DNA of 43,957 nt from Bacteroidota bacterium (GCA_026391115.1 JAPLER010000068.1:1-43957); one strand, 5' to 3'. Numbered from the stretch's first letter, positions 1 to 9,141 are shown. The notes: a model not told the origin generated them from the letters alone. Numbers and translations: made by a program.

Positions 1-14
1 AAATTTTAATCAAA

Positions 15-674
15 ATGCTAGCATCACAATTAATACATACCACATTTCCAGTTTTAAATTTATTAGATAAAGTATCTTTTGCATTGCAATTAATGGAAGA
101 TTACGACATTGTTCATTTGCCTGTAATTAGTGAAGAAAAGTTTGTTGGTATTGTAAAAAAAGAAGACTTGCTTGATGTAGATGAAACTACAGTTATTGCT
201 GCATTGCAAGAAAATTTTATTGTAAAATGTGTTAAAGAAGAAGAACATTTTTTGACAGTAGTAAAAGTTGCTGCAGAAAATAATTTAGCTATTGTTCCTG
301 TCGTAAATAATCAATCAGAAATTGTAGGCTCAATAAGTGTAATTGAAATTTTAAATGCTATCAACAATTTTGTTGGCAATGAAGAACCTGGTGGAATTAT
401 TGTTTTAGAAATGGATAGAAGAAATTTTGCGTTTGGTGAATTAAGTAGATTGGTTGAAACAAACGATGCGTATTTAACACAACTGAATACCAGTGTAGAT
501 AAAACTACGGGGTTATTATTTGCTACTATTAAAGTAAATAAAATTGAGATAAGTGATATTGTAGCTACGTTTCAACGCTACGATTACAACGTAAAATATT
601 ATTTTGGCGAAGAACAATTTGCCAATGAATTAAAAGACAACTACAATCATTTAATGGCTTATTTGAATATGTAA
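15..674 (+). CDS. CBS-domain-pair protein
   Basis: ORF with two CBS-like repeats (VHLPVISEEKFVGIVKKEDLL; LAIVPVVNNQSEIVGSISVIEIL). Confidence 0.85.
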   Translation: MLASQLIHTTFPVLNLLDKVSFALQLMEDYDIVHLPVISEEKFVGIVKKEDLLDVDETTVIAALQENFIVKCVKEEEHFLTVVKVAAENNLAIVPVVNNQSEIVGSISVIEILNAINNFVGNEEPGGIIVLEMDRRNFAFGELSRLVETNDAYLTQLNTSVDKTTGLLFATIKVNKIEISDIVATFQRYDYNVKYYFGEEQFANELKDNYNHLMAYLNM

Positions 675-702
675 TTTCTTGAAGCAATAAAAATAATTTA
701 CC

Positions 703-2007
703 TTATATTCTCTTAATATCTGCTCCCAAAGTTCTCAACCTTTCATCAATATTTTGATAGCCTCTATCAATTTGTTCTATGTTTTGAATAGTACTCTTTC
801 CTTCAGCACTCAATGCTGCAATAAGTAATGCCTGACCAGCACGAATATCTGGACTGCTCATTGTAATACCACGTAATTTGTTTTTTCTACCTAAGCCTAT
901 AACTGTTGCTCTGTGTGGATCACAAAGAATAATTTGAGCTCCCATATCTATTAATTTATCAACAAAAAACAAACGACTTTCAAACATTTTTTGATGAATT
1001 AAGATACTCCCTTTTGCTTGTGTGGCAACTACCAAAACAATACTTAATAAATCTGGTGTAAAGCCAGGCCAAGGGTGATCGCTCATTGTCAACACACCTC
1101 CATCTAAAAAGGTCTGTATTTCATAACTTTCTTGAGCTGGAATATGAATATCATCACCAGTAATATTCATTTGAATACCCAATTGAGAAAATTTTTCTGG
1201 AATAATTCCTAAGTGTTCAACACCTGCACCTTTAATTAAAACATCACTTTGTGTCATTGCTGCAAGCCCAATAAAACTGCCTACTTCAATCATATCTGGC
1301 AACAGTGTATGTGTTGTTCCATTTAGTTTTTCAACACCATCAATCACTAACATATTGCTACCAATTCCTGAAATTTTTGCACCCATACGAACCAACATTT
1401 TACATAATTGTTGTAAGTATGGTTCGCAAGCTGCATTGTAAATGGTTGTTGTGCCTTGTGCCATTACTGCTGCCATTAAAATATTTGCAGTGCCTGTAAC
1501 ACTTGGTTCGTCAAGCAACATAAAAGTTCCTTGCAATTGAGGTGTTGATATTTCAAAAACACTTTGCTCTTGGTTATAATTAAATTTTGCTCCTAATTTC
1601 TCAAAGCCAATTATATGTGTGTCTAACCTCCTTCTACCTATTTTATCTCCTCCGGGCTTTGGAATATAGGCTTTTTTAAAACGTGCCAACATAGGACCAG
1701 CAAGCATAACTGAGCCTCGCAACATTCCACCTCTTTTTCTAAAAGCTTCACTTGCCAAATAATCAACATTAATATCATCTGCTTGAAACTTACAAGTATG
1801 CTCATCTATTCTATTCACTTTTACGCCCATTTCTTGCAATAAATCTATTAAAAGATTGACGTCAATAATGTTTGGAATATTGTTGATTGTTAATTCATCA
1901 GCAGTTAATAAAACAGCACTAATAATTTGTAGTGCTTCATTTTTTGCACCTTGAGGAACAATTGTTCCATTTAATTGTTTTCCACCTCTTACTTCAAAAC
2001 TTGCCAT
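703..2007 (-). CDS. murA: UDP-N-acetylglucosamine 1-carboxyvinyltransferase
   Basis: MurA/EPSP-synthase-like: GGKQLNGTIVPQGAKNEALQIISAVLLTADELTI, PKPGGDKIGRRRLDTHI, DIRAGQALLIAALSAEGKSTI. Confidence 0.96.
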   Translation of the reverse strand: MASFEVRGGKQLNGTIVPQGAKNEALQIISAVLLTADELTINNIPNIIDVNLLIDLLQEMGVKVNRIDEHTCKFQADDINVDYLASEAFRKRGGMLRGSVMLAGPMLARFKKAYIPKPGGDKIGRRRLDTHIIGFEKLGAKFNYNQEQSVFEISTPQLQGTFMLLDEPSVTGTANILMAAVMAQGTTTIYNAACEPYLQQLCKMLVRMGAKISGIGSNMLVIDGVEKLNGTTHTLLPDMIEVGSFIGLAAMTQSDVLIKGAGVEHLGIIPEKFSQLGIQMNITGDDIHIPAQESYEIQTFLDGGVLTMSDHPWPGFTPDLLSIVLVVATQAKGSILIHQKMFESRLFFVDKLIDMGAQIILCDPHRATVIGLGRKNKLRGITMSSPDIRAGQALLIAALSAEGKSTIQNIEQIDRGYQNIDERLRTLGADIKRI

Positions 2008-2169
2008 TATTTTAAATTAATTTTAATATTTCAATACAATAAACAAAAATAGCAGCTAGGTTCTATTAGACTAATTTATTTTAAAAAATCATTATATCCT
2101 ATACCGCTAGTAAAGTATTTATTTATTCTAAATAATCAAAAGGAATAATTGCGTAATATTACAACTGCT

Positions 2170-3357
2170 ATGAGAATTATTTATGCAATATTTTTTTTAT
2201 GCCTGTTAAGTAAAAACGCTAAAAGTCAATTGCATCAAAAGGAAGCCAAAAAATTGACAGCCTTTAATTTTTCTATGCTCAGTGGAGGCACTATAATTCT
2301 ACAAGCACAGTTAAATGATTTTAGCGATACATTAAATTTTGTTTTTGATACTGGCAGCGGAGGCATATCATTAGATTCGTCAACTGCTGCTCATTTTAAT
2401 TTAGTATCACAAAAGTCAGACAAATTTGTAAAAGGCATCGCAGGTGTAAAACCATTATTTTTTTTAAATAATCATACACTTAAGTTGAAAGGGTTAAGTG
2501 TTGAACATTTGGATTTCCATATAAATAATTATGATATTTTAAGTAATGCTTATGGTATAAAAATAGATGGTGTCATAGGCTCTAGTTTTTTAAGGAGATA
2601 TATAATCAAAATAAACTACAATATCAATCTTATAGAAGTATTTGAACCTGGTTATGTTAAGTATCCTAAACGTGGAATTGTTATAAAACCAAATTTTAAT
2701 AGTTTACCTACTTTTAATACTACTATAACTGATAATGTAAGCAGCAATGGCGAAATTATTTTTGATACAGGTGCTGGTTTAAATGCTTTACTAACAGAGG
2801 ACTTTATTGTTGATAACAATTTAATTAGCCCCAAAAGAAAAAAATTTACAACCCAAGCTGAAGGTTTAGGGGGAAAAAAAACGATGCAAACAACTGTTGT
2901 TAGCAAAATACAAATTGGACCATATAAATTTAAGCTTGTTCCAGTTTATTTATTTAAAGACGAATTTAATGTAATTGGTTATCCAAAAAATTTAGGTGTA
3001 ATTGGTAACGACATTTTGAGAAGATTTAATCTTATCATTAACTATCCCAATCAAGAAATTCATTTAAAACCTAACAGTCACTTTTTTGATGATTTTGATT
3101 ATTCTTACACAGGTTTAGGGTTATATCAAATAAATGGGCAAATACGTATTGAAGATGTAATGCCAAACAGTCCAGCAGCCAAAGCTGGAGTAATGCCTGA
3201 TGATATTGTTTTTGCGGTTGATAATAACTTTACACAAAATATGCAAACCTATAAACAAGCATTACAAAGCTCTGGTAATTCGGTAAAACTTCTAATTATT
3301 AGAAATGGCGAACCCATAACAATTGTATTGCAAATAGCTCATTTGTTACAAGATTAA
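2170..3357 (+). CDS. Secreted retropepsin-like aspartyl protease with C-terminal PDZ domain
   Basis: Signal peptide MRIIYAIFFLCLL; two DTG motifs (FDTGSGGISLD, FDTGAGLNALL); C-terminal PDZ (PNSPAAKAGVMPDDIVFAVD). ORF track begins at upstream TTG 2149; ATG 2170 preferred. Confidence 0.85.
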   Translation: MRIIYAIFFLCLLSKNAKSQLHQKEAKKLTAFNFSMLSGGTIILQAQLNDFSDTLNFVFDTGSGGISLDSSTAAHFNLVSQKSDKFVKGIAGVKPLFFLNNHTLKLKGLSVEHLDFHINNYDILSNAYGIKIDGVIGSSFLRRYIIKINYNINLIEVFEPGYVKYPKRGIVIKPNFNSLPTFNTTITDNVSSNGEIIFDTGAGLNALLTEDFIVDNNLISPKRKKFTTQAEGLGGKKTMQTTVVSKIQIGPYKFKLVPVYLFKDEFNVIGYPKNLGVIGNDILRRFNLIINYPNQEIHLKPNSHFFDDFDYSYTGLGLYQINGQIRIEDVMPNSPAAKAGVMPDDIVFAVDNNFTQNMQTYKQALQSSGNSVKLLIIRNGEPITIVLQIAHLLQD

Positions 3358-3464
3358 TTCAACAAAAAAGCCATCCCATAGAAATGGAACGGCCTCTAAC
3401 GATTGCTTGCCATATGAAAACTTTTCATTTTTCTAAACGCAATCAATTTAGAAAATTAATAATT

Positions 3465-3692
3465 TTAGTGTGCTTTTGGAGCAGCAGCTTTTGCTACTGA
3501 ATCAGCTTTTGCTACTGAATCAGCTTTTGCTTTTAAAGCAGCAGAATCTACAGTTGGAGCAGCTGGAGCAGTTGCTTTTGCTACTGAATCTTTGTAAGCT
3601 TGAGAATTTGTGTCAACTGCTGGAGTTTTACTTTCGCCGTTGCTGCAAGCAACAAAACCTGTAATAGCTAATAAACCTAATACTTTTTTCAT
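3465..3692 (-). CDS. Small Lys/Ala/Ser/Asp-rich lipoprotein
   Basis: Lipobox-like signal (MKKVLGLLAITGFVACSNG) followed by KADSVAKADSVAKAAAPKAH repeats. Confidence 0.75.
   Translation of the reverse strand: MKKVLGLLAITGFVACSNGESKTPAVDTNSQAYKDSVAKATAPAAPTVDSAALKAKADSVAKADSVAKAAAPKAH
3490..3532. repeat. 18-bp tandem repeat (GCTTTTGCTACTGAATCA, two full copies plus partial)
   Basis: Read directly; encodes the ADSVAK repeat of the lipoprotein. Confidence 0.85.
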
Positions 3693-3726
3693 TTTGTAAT
3701 TTTTTTTAGTGAATGATTTGCTATTT

Positions 3727-3753
3727 ATACCAAAGCGTTGAAAAGGTAACCCA
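3727..3753 (-). promoter_or_regulatory. Candidate ECF-sigma promoter for the lipoprotein (TGGGTTACCTTTTCAACGCTTTGGTAT)
   Basis: Matches 21/27 positions with the oppositely oriented motif at 3796-3822; same internal spacing; 35 nt upstream of the ATG at 3692. Confidence 0.6.
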
Positions 3754-3795
3754 TCTATTTTAAAATATTCTAAAAATATTTTTTTAGAGATTGTT

Positions 3796-3822
3796 TGGGT
3801 TACTTTTACAACCCAATAGTAT
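3796..3822 (+). promoter_or_regulatory. Candidate ECF-sigma promoter for the sigma factor (TGGGTTACTTTTACAACCCAATAGTAT)
   Basis: 21/27 match to the minus-strand motif at 3727-3753; lies just upstream of GTG 3836. Confidence 0.6.
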
Positions 3823-3835
3823 TAACTACAGAATA

Positions 3836-4402
3836 GTGAAATCTGAATTAAACGAACAAGCATTATTACAAGGATTGGCAAACAATGACACAAAAGCCAT
3901 TGAAACCATTTATAAGCAAAATTATAATATGGTTCAAACTCTGATTCTTAATAACAATGGAAGTTATGATGATGCAAGGGATATTTTTCAGGAAGCAATG
4001 ATTGCACTGTATGAAAAAGCACGAAATGAATCATTTGTTTTAACCTGTAAAATTAATACGTATGTATATTCAGTATGTAGGCGACTTTGGCTTAAAAGAT
4101 TACAACAGCTTGGTAAATATAGTAATCAAATTGAAAATTTGGAAGAAACGATATCTGTTGAAGATGATATTGAAATGCAAAAAAAACGCAATGCCGAGTT
4201 CATTATAATGGAAAGAGCTCTAGGTAGTATGGGCGAACCTTGTAAGAGTTTATTAGAAGGATATTATTTAAAGAAAATGGATATGCAATCTTTAGCAAAA
4301 GAATTTGGATATACTAATGCAGATAATGCAAAAAATCAAAAATATAAATGCCTGATGCGTTTAAAGAAAATGTTTTTTGCTCAATATAATATTGGTGAGT
4401 AA
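3836..4402 (+). CDS. ECF-like RNA polymerase sigma-70 family factor
   Basis: YNMVQTLILNNNGSYDDARDIFQEAMIALYEKA (region 2) and LLEGYYLKKMDMQSLAKEFGYTNADNAKNQKYKCLMRLKK (region 4). ORF track uses TTG 3791; GTG 3836 (VKSELNEQALLQGL) is more plausible. Confidence 0.88.
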   Translation: MKSELNEQALLQGLANNDTKAIETIYKQNYNMVQTLILNNNGSYDDARDIFQEAMIALYEKARNESFVLTCKINTYVYSVCRRLWLKRLQQLGKYSNQIENLEETISVEDDIEMQKKRNAEFIIMERALGSMGEPCKSLLEGYYLKKMDMQSLAKEFGYTNADNAKNQKYKCLMRLKKMFFAQYNIGE

Positions 4403-4420
4403 GTAAAAATAAGTAAGTAT

Positions 4421-5533
4421 ATGGATGACATTTTATTAATACAATCAATTGAACGCTACTTGGCTGGTGAAATGCAACCTGCTGAAAAAGCATACTTTGA
4501 AGAGTTGAGACAAAACACACCAGAGATTGATCAAATGGTTGTAGAACATAATATGTTTTTGCATCAAATGGATAATTTTAGTAGCAGAGTTTCTTTTAAT
4601 CATAATCTAAATAACATTCACGCTAAACTTTTGTCACTTGGCGAAATTAATGATGGAGCAACTCCATCATTAAAAGGAAAAGTGGTTAGCATATTCCATA
4701 AATACAAAAAAGTTACTGGAATTGCAGCAGCTGTGGGTGGTGGAATTGCTTTATTTACAAGTATGCTTGTGTCATCTTACAACAATAACAGACCTGCTGT
4801 TGAAATGTTAAGTTCTTATCAGGAAAAGTTGCAACGACAAATTGTAGCGTCTAACAAAGAAATTAAAGAAATTAAAAGTAAAATACAAGGCGATGTTGAA
4901 ATGTTAAATGGAGGTTCGTCTTTTTTAATTGATGGCAAAGGATATTTACTAACAAATGCACACGTGCTTTATGGAGCAACAAATGCAAGTGTATATGATG
5001 AAAGCGGAAAGGAATTCAATGCAATAATTGCTTATAAAAATGAGGCTAAGGATTTAGCCATTTTAAAAATAGTTGATGAAGATTTTGCATCAATAAAAAC
5101 TCTGCCTTATGGCATTAAAAAAACTAATGTTGATTTAGGAGAGGAAGTTTATACCATTGGGTTTCCAAATTTTCCAAGAACAGAAGTTGTATTTAATGTT
5201 GGTTACTTAAGTAGTGCAAAAGGGTTTAATGGAGATACATCTACTTGCCAAATTCAAATGAATGCCAATCATGGAAATAGTGGTGGACCTGTATTTAACA
5301 ATCGAGGTGAAATAATTGGCGTATTAAGTACAAAACTTTCAAAAGCTGACGGTGTAAGTTTTGCTGTAAAAAGCAAAGAAATTTATGGAATAATTGAAGA
5401 TTTAAAAAATAGTGACACGACTTATTCAAATATAAAAATCAACAACTCAAATAATCTAAGTAAGTTAGATAGAGTTGAACAAATAAAGCAAATCGAGAAA
5501 TATGTCTTTATGGTAAGGGCTTATAAAAAATAA
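4421..5533 (+). CDS. Membrane-anchored trypsin-like serine protease with anti-sigma-like N-terminus
   Basis: N-term IERYLAGEMQPAEKAYFEELRQNTPEIDQMV; TM VTGIAAAVGGGIALFTSMLVSSY; triad His in LLTNAHVL, Asp in KDLAILKI, Ser in ANHGNSGGPVFN. Confidence 0.85.
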   Translation: MDDILLIQSIERYLAGEMQPAEKAYFEELRQNTPEIDQMVVEHNMFLHQMDNFSSRVSFNHNLNNIHAKLLSLGEINDGATPSLKGKVVSIFHKYKKVTGIAAAVGGGIALFTSMLVSSYNNNRPAVEMLSSYQEKLQRQIVASNKEIKEIKSKIQGDVEMLNGGSSFLIDGKGYLLTNAHVLYGATNASVYDESGKEFNAIIAYKNEAKDLAILKIVDEDFASIKTLPYGIKKTNVDLGEEVYTIGFPNFPRTEVVFNVGYLSSAKGFNGDTSTCQIQMNANHGNSGGPVFNNRGEIIGVLSTKLSKADGVSFAVKSKEIYGIIEDLKNSDTTYSNIKINNSNNLSKLDRVEQIKQIEKYVFMVRAYKK

Positions 5534-5534
5534 T

Positions 5535-5570
5535 AAAAAAATGCTTTTCATTTACGAAAAGCATTTTTTT
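5535..5570. terminator. Bidirectional intrinsic terminator
   Basis: AAAAAAATGCTTTTC-atttac-GAAAAGCATTTTTTT, 15-bp stem between convergent genes. Confidence 0.85.
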
Positions 5571-6399
5571 ATTCCCTCATCAAAACTTAAAGGATTATAA
5601 TTTAGTAGCGTATTGGCTTTTTCAATGCTAACAATACTTTTTTTAGCTCTCTTGACAGTTTCATTAAAATTATTTTCATTTACTGGTATTATCAATCTTG
5701 TATCAAGATTGATTAAAGTTGCTATTTTTAATGCCATTTCAAAAGGAGTAATTATTTGAGAACCACTTAAATTAAATGTACCAAGTTGCTTTTCATTTAT
5801 TATGGTTTCAATTGCCCTACAAATATCTTCAACATAAGTTGGTTTTCTGATTTGATCATCAACAACCTGTATTGTTTGGTTCTTTAATAAGCTATCTACA
5901 ACCCATTGTACAAATGTTTTTCTTACTTTATTTGTAGCTGCACCATAAATAAATACAGGTCTAATAATGGTACAAGTAATTTACTTTCAGCATAAAAATT
6001 TATAGGTTTACACTCATCATCTTCGCAGTGATTATTTCCTTCTCCATAAACAAAATCAGTACTCAAAAAAATAAAATGAGCATTATGGTTTGTACTTGAT
6101 TTTGCCAATAGAGCTGTTGCGTAAACATTAGTCTTTATGCACAATTGTTTATCAATTTCACAATCATTTGGTTTGCTCATTGCTGCACAATGCACTACTA
6201 TATTGGGTTTTATTTGATTAACATTATAATCAACTAGATTTTCATCAGTAATATCACAGCAAAAATTTGTAACTTGCAAATCATCACAATCAACGAATTC
6301 GCTTTTTGTAATTGAAAACAACTCAAAGTTTTTGTTTTGTAAAAATCTTAATAAATGTCTTGCCAAAAAGCCGTTGCCCCCTGTAATTAAAACTTTCAT
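5552..6399 (-). pseudogene. RmlD-like NAD-dependent epimerase/dehydratase (SDR), disrupted
   Basis: N-part MKVLITGGNGFLARHLLRFLQ...FYAESKLLV (5923-6399), then out of frame TIIRPVFIYGAATNKVRKTFVQWVV...MALKIATLI...KKCFS; break near 5970. Confidence 0.8.
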
Positions 6400-6546
6400 T
6401 CAACAATTATAAACAATCAAATTTTGTTTTTAACATTTCTTGTAAACAAATAAATTTATATTTACACCGCAAATGTTTTGAAGAAAAAAATTTAATACTA
6501 AATTCCTTACATTTGCTATGTGTATTTATTACACATTAAATATTTT

Positions 6547-7533
6547 ATGAATAGTACAAAGGTTACAAAGATTGGTGTTATGACTTCAGGAGGAGATTCT
6601 CCTGGAATGAACGCAGCTATTCGTGCTGTTGTAAGAACTGGTATCTATAATGGATTAGAGGTTTTTGGTATAGTACGTGGTTATAATGGTTTAATTGAAA
6701 ATGATATTTTTAAAATGGATTCTCGTAGCGTTGCAAATATTATTCAACGTGGTGGTACTATTTTAAAAACAGCAAGAAGTAAGGCCTTTACAACGCCAGA
6801 AGGAAGAGCAACAGCGTATGAAAATTTAAAAAAACACGGTATTAATGGCTTAGTAATTATTGGCGGTGATGGTAGTTTTAAAGGGGCTCAAACTTTTAGC
6901 AACGAATATGATATACCTTGTATTGGTTTGCCAGGAACGATTGATAAAGACATTGCAGGAACTGATGTAACTATTGGATTTGATACAGCTGTAAACACTG
7001 CAGTTGAAGCAATAGATAAAATTCGTGATACAATGGATGCACATGACAGGTTGTTTATAGTAGAAGTTATGGGTAGAGATGCTGGTTATATTGCATTGCA
7101 CAGTGGTATTGCAACTGGTGCAGAAAATATTTTAATACCAGAAACTAAAACCGATCTTGAAGATTTAATTGCATCTTTAACCGAAAAAGAAAAAAGAAGA
7201 AAACTGGTAAATCTTGTAGTGGTAGCTGAAGGTGGAGAATATGGAGATGCTAATAAGCTAGAAGCAATTATAAAAGAAAGAATACCCAATGCAGATACAA
7301 GAGTTTGTATTTTAGGGCACATTCAACGTGGTGGTTCACCTAGTTGTGAAGATAGATTAATTGCAAGCCATATGGGTTATTATGCTGTTGAAAGTTTATT
7401 GTGTGGCAGACACAATGTAATGGTTGGAGTTATCAATAATAAAATACATTACACACCACTTGATAAAGCTGTTAAAGAAAAACAAAAAATAGGACAAGAG
7501 TGGATGAAGATTGTTAAAATATTAGCCTCTTAA
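6547..7533 (+). CDS. pfkA: ATP-dependent 6-phosphofructokinase
   Basis: KIGVMTSGGDSPGMNAAIRAVVR, GLPGTIDKDIAGTD, LGHIQRGGSPS. Confidence 0.97.
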   Translation: MNSTKVTKIGVMTSGGDSPGMNAAIRAVVRTGIYNGLEVFGIVRGYNGLIENDIFKMDSRSVANIIQRGGTILKTARSKAFTTPEGRATAYENLKKHGINGLVIIGGDGSFKGAQTFSNEYDIPCIGLPGTIDKDIAGTDVTIGFDTAVNTAVEAIDKIRDTMDAHDRLFIVEVMGRDAGYIALHSGIATGAENILIPETKTDLEDLIASLTEKEKRRKLVNLVVVAEGGEYGDANKLEAIIKERIPNADTRVCILGHIQRGGSPSCEDRLIASHMGYYAVESLLCGRHNVMVGVINNKIHYTPLDKAVKEKQKIGQEWMKIVKILAS

Positions 7534-7582
7534 TTAAAAAAAATAAAAGCGATTAATTACGCTTGAATACATAACAATTTAT

Positions 7583-9070
7583 ATGACAAATTTAACCAAA
7601 TACTTACACCAACAAATGGACAAAGAAGCAGGAATTCAACACACACATCATAGAACCAAAATTGTAGCAACTGTTGGCCCAGCTTGCGATACTTACGAAA
7701 AACTATTAGATCTTGTACGAGCAGGTGTTAATGTTTTTCGACTAAATTTTTCGCATGGCTCACACGAAGATAAAGCTCAAATAATTGAGCATATTAGAAA
7801 CATCAATTCTACTGAACCTTACAATATTGCTATCTTAGGTGATTTACAAGGACCTAAATTAAGAGTTGGTGAAATTGAAAATAATTATCTACCATTAGCT
7901 ATAGGAGATATTTTAACTTTTACAAATACTAAATGTATTGGTAATTTAGAAAAAATCTATGTAAGCTATCCCAATCTTGCAGATGATGTAAAAGTCGGAA
8001 ATATCATTATGATTGATGATGGAAAAATTGAAGTAAAAGTTGTAGATATTACCAAAGAAAAAGATGTTAAAGTTCAGGTAACTTTAGGAGGAGTTTTATC
8101 TTCAAAAAAAGGAATTAATTTACCTGATACAAAAATTTCTTTGCCAGCTTTAACAGAAAAAGATTTAATAGATTTAGAATTTATTATTGAACAAAAGTTG
8201 GACTGGGTTGCATTAAGTTTTGTAAGAAGTGTAAAGGATATTGTAATACTAAGAAACAAGCTTGATGAGAAAAAAAGCAAAACAAAAATTATTGCAAAAA
8301 TAGAAAAGCCTGAAGCTCTTGTGAATATCAGAGATATCATTCTTGAAAGTGATGCAATAATGATTGCTCGTGGAGATTTGGGTGTTGAATTGCCTGTAGA
8401 ACAAGTTCCACTAATTCAAAGAGAGTTAATTAGAAAATGTATTCATCGTGCAAAGCCTGTTATTGTTGCTACACAAATGATGGAGAGTATGATTGACAGA
8501 ACAAAACCTAATAGGAGTGAAATTACTGACGTTGCAAATGCTGTACTTGAAGGTGCTGATGCTGTAATGTTAAGTGGTGAAACTGCTGCAGGAAATCATC
8601 CTACTTTAGTAGTAGAAACAATGTGCAAAATCATTCGTCAAGTAGAACAAACTGAATATAGATACAATAGAGAAGAAGATTTAAAACCACTTTCTCACTC
8701 ACCATCTTTTTTAAGCGATGCTGTTTGTTATAACGCTTGTAAAATAAGTAAAGATTTAAATGCAAATGCATTAGTTGGTATGACACAAAGTGGTTATACT
8801 GCTTTTATGTTAAGTAGTTATAGACCAGAATCTCCTGTGTACATATTTACTAAAGAAAGAAGTTTAGTAAATCAATTAAGTTTAAGTTGGGGCGTTCGTG
8901 CTTTCTTTTATAATGAAGAAGAAAGTTTAGACAATATTGTTACCGATCAAATTAATATTTTAAAACAAAGAGGATTTTTGCAAACTGGTGATGTTGTTGT
9001 AAATACAGGTAGTACCCCTATTCATTTGCATTTACCTACCAATGTAATTAAAGTTACAAAAGTTGATTAA
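7583..9070 (+). CDS. pyk: Pyruvate kinase
   Basis: TKIVATVGPACDTYEKLLDLVRAGVNVFRLNFSHGSHE, MIARGDLGVELP, MLSGETAAGNHP. Confidence 0.97.
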   Translation: MTNLTKYLHQQMDKEAGIQHTHHRTKIVATVGPACDTYEKLLDLVRAGVNVFRLNFSHGSHEDKAQIIEHIRNINSTEPYNIAILGDLQGPKLRVGEIENNYLPLAIGDILTFTNTKCIGNLEKIYVSYPNLADDVKVGNIIMIDDGKIEVKVVDITKEKDVKVQVTLGGVLSSKKGINLPDTKISLPALTEKDLIDLEFIIEQKLDWVALSFVRSVKDIVILRNKLDEKKSKTKIIAKIEKPEALVNIRDIILESDAIMIARGDLGVELPVEQVPLIQRELIRKCIHRAKPVIVATQMMESMIDRTKPNRSEITDVANAVLEGADAVMLSGETAAGNHPTLVVETMCKIIRQVEQTEYRYNREEDLKPLSHSPSFLSDAVCYNACKISKDLNANALVGMTQSGYTAFMLSSYRPESPVYIFTKERSLVNQLSLSWGVRAFFYNEEESLDNIVTDQINILKQRGFLQTGDVVVNTGSTPIHLHLPTNVIKVTKVD

Positions 9071-9085
9071 CTCTTAATCAATAGC

Positions 9086-9131
9086 AAATTAAAAAGGGTT
9101 GTATAGAAAACTATACATCCCTTTTTAATTT
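9086..9131. terminator. Intrinsic terminator hairpin between convergent genes
   Basis: AAATTAAAAAGGGTTGTATAG-aaaa-CTATACATCCCTTTTTAATTT, one mismatch in a 21-bp stem. Confidence 0.85.
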
Positions 9132-9141
9132 ATAGAATCTT

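Noticed and set aside
3361-3420. Hairpin GCCATcCCAT...ATGGaACGGC as a terminator or ncRNA
   Set aside because: Imperfect stem, no clear U-tract on either strand; too weak to call.
3490-3532. Direct 18-bp repeats as a CRISPR-like array
   Set aside because: Contiguous without spacers and in frame in the lipoprotein gene; simple coding tandem repeat.
3470-3664. Leu/Gln-rich 64-aa plus-strand ORF
   Set aside because: Antisense of the repetitive lipoprotein gene; composition is an artefact of the repeat.
6547-9070. pfkA-pyk pair as an unusual operon
   Set aside because: Adjacent glycolytic genes are a common, expected arrangement.
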